The notes under the pieces: model-generated
Told to the model about the DNA's origin: nothing
Seen by the model: the letters and a program-made list of their open reading frames with translations, nothing else
Databases searched by the model: none
Part shown: positions 60,413 through 64,000 of the stretch, piece after piece
How the letters are laid out: every line of letters starts with the position of its first letter
Position numbering within the stretch: position 1 is the first letter of the stretch
Assembly (NCBI RefSeq): GCF_047663525.1
Contig: NC_092600.1
Span: 8,715,501 to 8,779,500, forward strand
DNA from: Anas platyrhynchos
Taxonomy: Eukaryota > Chordata > Aves > Anseriformes > Anatidae
Direction: 5' to 3'
Length of the DNA stretch: 64,000 nucleotides
Made by a program: the position numbers and the translations under genes

Positions 60413-63400
60413 GGTGCAGCATTCCTGGGGTGCAGAGGCAGCGCTCTGCCCGGCAGGAGTGAAGCATCTCCCCCCACCAACCTCCCCACAAGGTTTGCTC
60501 CTAAACCAACTTCTTGCACCTAAGCCAGTCCCTCCAGTGTCTCCACTGGTATCTGGGACTGGTCCCCAGGCACAGGAGGGGGGTGTTGTCCTCAGGACTC
60601 CCAACCCAGCCGTGGGTTTGGGGCAGCAGGCTGGATGTTGGATCTCTGCCATGACTCGTGCTGCTTGAAGCACATCCAGGAGCCCGGCACCCTTGTTTTC
60701 AGTTTCACCTCTCTCCTGCAGTCACCACAGAGCAAATTTGTCAAGCGCTGCCTGCTCTCTGCCCATTTCCGCATAACCCTCGGTGCTCTCTGCATTCAGA
60801 GGGCCCAAACACCCTCGCCCACGGATCCCCTGCCCTCCAGGGGGGGCAGGACAGAGGGCTGGGAGCGTGGTGGGGAGGGGGATTGTGTCCTGCCTCCCCA
60901 GCCCCTCTGCTTACACCGTAGGCAGCAAGTTCTGCTGTGCATCAGTCAGGTTTCAGGCTGGGACGGGGCAGAGAGAGCAACAGGTAGCAGAGGGAACTGA
61001 GGAGCAGGGATAAAAGTGCTGGGGGTGCTGCCAGGCGGGACCCCCCTGCCTGTGCCACAGCCCCAGGGGTGCAGAGGGGCTGGAAAAGGGCCCAGCCACA
61101 GCTGGCACGTGCCCATCAGAGCGTGGGCGCACGGAGGGCAGGGGGAAATGGAGATAAGGGGGCCAGGGATGTTCCAGGGGTAAAACCACAGGTGTGGGCG
61201 TTGGGAGGAGCACAGCCCTTCCAAAAGGGTGCTCTGACAAACCAGAAACAACCCCACACCCTCAGTGAGCCCCCGCGGACAGCATGACAAGCTAGTTTCC
61301 GCGGCACCCTCACCTCGCCTTCGAGCCACACTTCTGGGGAATTTGGGTTTCCCCTTTTGTGGGACAGGTTCAGGGCTCTGGCACAGGGTGGGAACAGCCC
61401 TTTGGTAGCTCCCAGCCCTGCCTGCTCCCCACCACCAAACCTCAAACATCCTCCTTAACCCAGCAGAAATCCCCCCCGCCCTGCCATGCAGCCCTGCCAG
61501 AAGCACCTCTCAGTGTACCCAGCTGTTTAATCTCTTGATTAAATACTCGAGCACCATTCTGGAAAAAGCCATGATGCCATGCTGCGAGCTCCGTGGGGCT
61601 GGGGAATTTGCTTTGCTGCTAAGTGACTTGTGCCAGCGCCCTGCTCGGACACACACCAACAGAAGGCAGAGACTTTTCAGGTCTGAGGGACCTGGAAACG
61701 CCCCCCACAACAGGCTGCCGTGCCCAGGCACTCGCCGAGCACTCCCTCCTGCCCATCTATCTGCTTTCAACCTAAGCTTTTAACAGATTTGCAATGAACC
61801 TTTTAAGGCAGAAGTAGAACCACATGAATGGAGAGCAGCAAACATATTACCGATGCTGTCCCATTAGCCTCACTGCAAAAGTGCACAGAGAGCTGGAACA
61901 AACAGCGCCAAAGGAAGGGCTGCTGAGATGAATGGCAGGGGGAGCAGAGGAAGGGAAAGTGCAAGAGAAATTTCCCATAGATAAATCACAGCCTCCTCCC
62001 CGGAGGAGATAGTTTATGTTTTAAATGCAGTGGGTCAGTCGTACGTGGGCTTCCACAGAGCACAAAATAACCCTTCGGGCAGGAGGCAGGAATTACTACC
62101 AGGACTGTGAGGAGGTTAAACTGGCTAATGGGGAAGGTGGTAGGACATTGCAACAGGAGGATCAGTAGTGCTCCAGAGAAGGCTGTTAATAGAGTTCCTT
62201 AAACATTAGTCTAGAGATGGAATTTATTTAATGGTTATCCTTAGTGGTCTTGGCTCAGAAAATGGAAGCCCTTCAAGAAAACGCACTAGTGAGATGCCTG
62301 GGAGAACTTTTGAACCAGGCAGGGGACTTGAAGTGCTGCAGGAGAAGAACCAAAGGATCCAAAGATCAACAGAAACAAAATGGGCTGGCACAAGTTCATA
62401 CACTTAGGGACTGTGAGCAGCCAAAATAGCACAGGAGAAGTACCAGGCTTTTAGGGAACTCTAGGATGTCTGTAGGAAAACGGCTGCAGCCTGACCAGGT
62501 CTCGCAGCAGCGATAGCATCCATCAGAGCCCCAGCACCGCTGGGAAAGGCACTACAGGGACAACCAGCAGCAACGCCTTCCTCTGCTCCCTCGCTGGCTG
62601 AAGGGAGATTTTTGTCCAAGAGCACATCCAGGCCGTGCTAATGGGGACAGTCAGGTAGGTGTAAAACCTGCTGATGAGACAGGGCCGGCAGGGTGTGATT
62701 TATGCAGCCCGTTGCTAGAAGGGCTGCCATGGGAAACGGCCGCCCTGGGTGTACATCGAGGAGGACATAAATTCACCCTGCTGAAATACAACGGGAACTG
62801 AGGACCCGTGTGTTGGATGAAGCTGAGCAGAGTGGCAGAGGGACGGTGCTGCAGGAGAGCACCCCAAGCTGGGTGCTTCACCCTGGGCATTGTGCACGTC
62901 TCCCACCCCCTTCCCCAGCTCAGGTTTTGCCTTTCGAGCACTGAGCACTGCGCCAGGACCCAGCCCACGGTGCTGCATCCTGCATCCGCCCCACGAGTCC
63001 TGCCCCAGCCCGTGGAGGAGCAAAGGCTCCTGGCAGCTCTGTGGGGATGCTCCACCCCCCGTGGCTCAGCAGCTCCGTATCACACTTGGAAATGCTTCCT
63101 ACTCCCTGCCCAAGAAAAATAAAGTGTTTGCTTCTCACCCCGAGCTAATCAGAGAAGCAATAAGAAACAAAACTGCCCGTGACCCGGTCTGCAGGATCAG
63201 CAGCGCTGCCTGTACGAGGGGAATTGAAACACAGGGGAAGGAGCAGACCGTGCCATGAGGGTCTCGGCAGCATAACCAGGCTCCCCGGCCCACAGTCGGG
63301 GTGACACTGGCCACCAGGCAGGCAGCAGAGCCCCTGCCCCACGGTGGGTGCTGAGCCCCCTGCACAGCCCCCGCGAGCCAGCGGCAGGAGCGGGTTGTTG

Positions 63401-63470
63401 GTGTGCGGTGGAGCAGCCACGTAGGAGGCTGCGATCCACCCACGGCATTTTCTAAGCGTGCTACTCCCCC
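60413..63470. other. Noncoding stretch
   Basis: No gene is supported. It includes the possible LINE fragment at 61.8-62.45 kb; the rest is G/C-rich with accidental frames on both strands. Confidence 0.45.
61795..62450 (+). mobile_element. Possible old LINE (CR1/L3-like) fragment
   Basis: The phrases ACATGAATGGAGAGCAGCAAA, CCCATTAGCCT and, further on, TTCATACACTTAGGGA appear in the order seen in the 3' part of old CR1/L3 elements. The whole stretch is G/A-rich and unlike its neighbours in texture. No open frame remains. The boundaries are approximate and the call rests on remembered family phrases. Confidence 0.35.
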
Positions 63471-63679
63471 TATAATTTATCCTGCCATTTCCAGCGTGTT
63501 AGGAGTAATGAAAAAACATCCCTTTCTCTTGGAAATACCCTTCTCCGCGAACAACCTGTTCTCCTGGCTGCCAGCAGCGCTCGGCTCGTTCCCCGCTCCC
63601 TTTGTGCGCGAACAAAGAGCTTGCTGCGGAGAGAGTCCGCGCTGCAGGGAGGCGAGGAAACGCTCTGCACGCCGCCACC

Positions 63680-63970
63680 ATGGCTGAAAGCACCGCATCC
63701 AGCTCCCAGCGGGCTTCGCCCCAGCACCCAAATTCCCGAGACCCCCCCATCTGGCACCAGGCTTGCTCCATGCAGCAGGAGGCATCCCACGGGCCGGTTC
63801 ATCACTTCACACTCCTAATTCCCTTCGAAGCAGCAGGGCTGCGGGTGTCACCTCCAATCCCCACGTGGCTCCCGGCAATCAGCACTTATTTACCCTGGCA
63901 CTCGCTCCCAGATGCTCCCTGCCTTGGCTCGCTTACCTTTAACCTTGAGGCAAAGGCACACATCAATTGA
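63680..63970 (+). CDS. Candidate small ORF with an optimal start context
   Basis: The ATG at 63680 sits in a perfect GCCGCCACCATGG context inside a CpG-rich patch (about 63540-63690), some 200 bp downstream of a TATA-like TATAATTTAT at 63471. The frame encodes 96 residues starting MAESTASSSQRASPQ and ends at TGA 63968. The N-terminal part is Ser/Pro/Gln-rich and the middle is Pro/Leu-rich. No domain, signal peptide or membrane segment is evident and I do not recognise a family. It could be a short first exon, a noncoding-RNA promoter or coincidence. Confidence 0.2.
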   Translation: MAESTASSSQRASPQHPNSRDPPIWHQACSMQQEASHGPVHHFTLLIPFEAAGLRVSPPIPTWLPAISTYLPWHSLPDAPCLGSLTFNLEAKAHIN

Positions 63971-64000
63971 AGAGCAGCCCAGCCCACTCCGTGCCATTAT

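Noticed and set aside
62890-63258. 122-codon + frame with a polar, protein-like C-terminal half
   Set aside because: No start context, splice site or homologue; it overlaps three other frames on the - strand.
1-64000. tRNA, rRNA, CRISPR arrays, intact retroviral genes or bacterial-type operons
   Set aside because: None found by reading; the repeats present are homopolymers, short tandem duplications and old interspersed fragments.

Overview
The window is vertebrate nuclear DNA, most likely from a bird or another sauropsid. It has GT-AG introns, a TATA promoter and a polyadenylation signal. Its recognisable interspersed repeats are old CR1/L3-type LINE and MIR-type SINE fragments. I see no Alu, L1 or B1 elements. 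The species cannot be fixed from the sequence, and there are no bacterial or viral gene arrays.

One gene can be read completely. It is a four-exon Kazal-type serine protease inhibitor of the SPINK1 (pancreatic secretory trypsin inhibitor) type on the + strand, coding 28840-33668. It has a TATA box at 28742, a close match to a pancreatic acinar PTF1 site at 28648-28669, a secretory signal peptide, one Kazal domain with all six cysteines and a Lys-Ile reactive site, and AATAAA at 33728. Its exon lengths and intron phases parallel human SPINK1. It differs by a loop two residues longer between Cys1 and Cys2 and a 12-residue tail after the last cysteine.

Layout: 1-7.1 kb is mostly gene-poor, with one weak candidate terminal exon on the - strand (3559-3753) and a perfect 19-bp hairpin at 6875-6915. 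7.12-7.42 kb is an old CR1/L3 LINE 3' fragment. 7.4-20.6 kb is noncoding, with MIR-like fragments at 13.87 and 17.5 kb. 20.6-26.2 kb carries two inverted copies of a roughly 270-bp element (20699-20964 and 25876-26143) whose 210-bp core is almost identical while its edges have decayed. 26.2-28.6 kb is noncoding with a small CpG cluster. 28.6-33.75 kb is the SPINK1-like gene. A long T-rich tract follows at 33.83-33.95 kb and a compact CpG island at 34.34-34.66 kb. 35-64 kb is mostly noncoding, with a CpG-rich possible promoter/first exon at 59.75-60.26 kb, an old LINE-like fragment near 61.8-62.45 kb, and a CpG-rich patch with a strong start-codon context at 63.68 kb.

Nearly all other long reading frames lie in C/T- or G/A-rich DNA, overlap frames on the other strand and look accidental. 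I find no evidence for a multi-gene novel system. The most unusual structures are the inverted duplicated element, the perfect hairpin, and the extended C terminus of the inhibitor.
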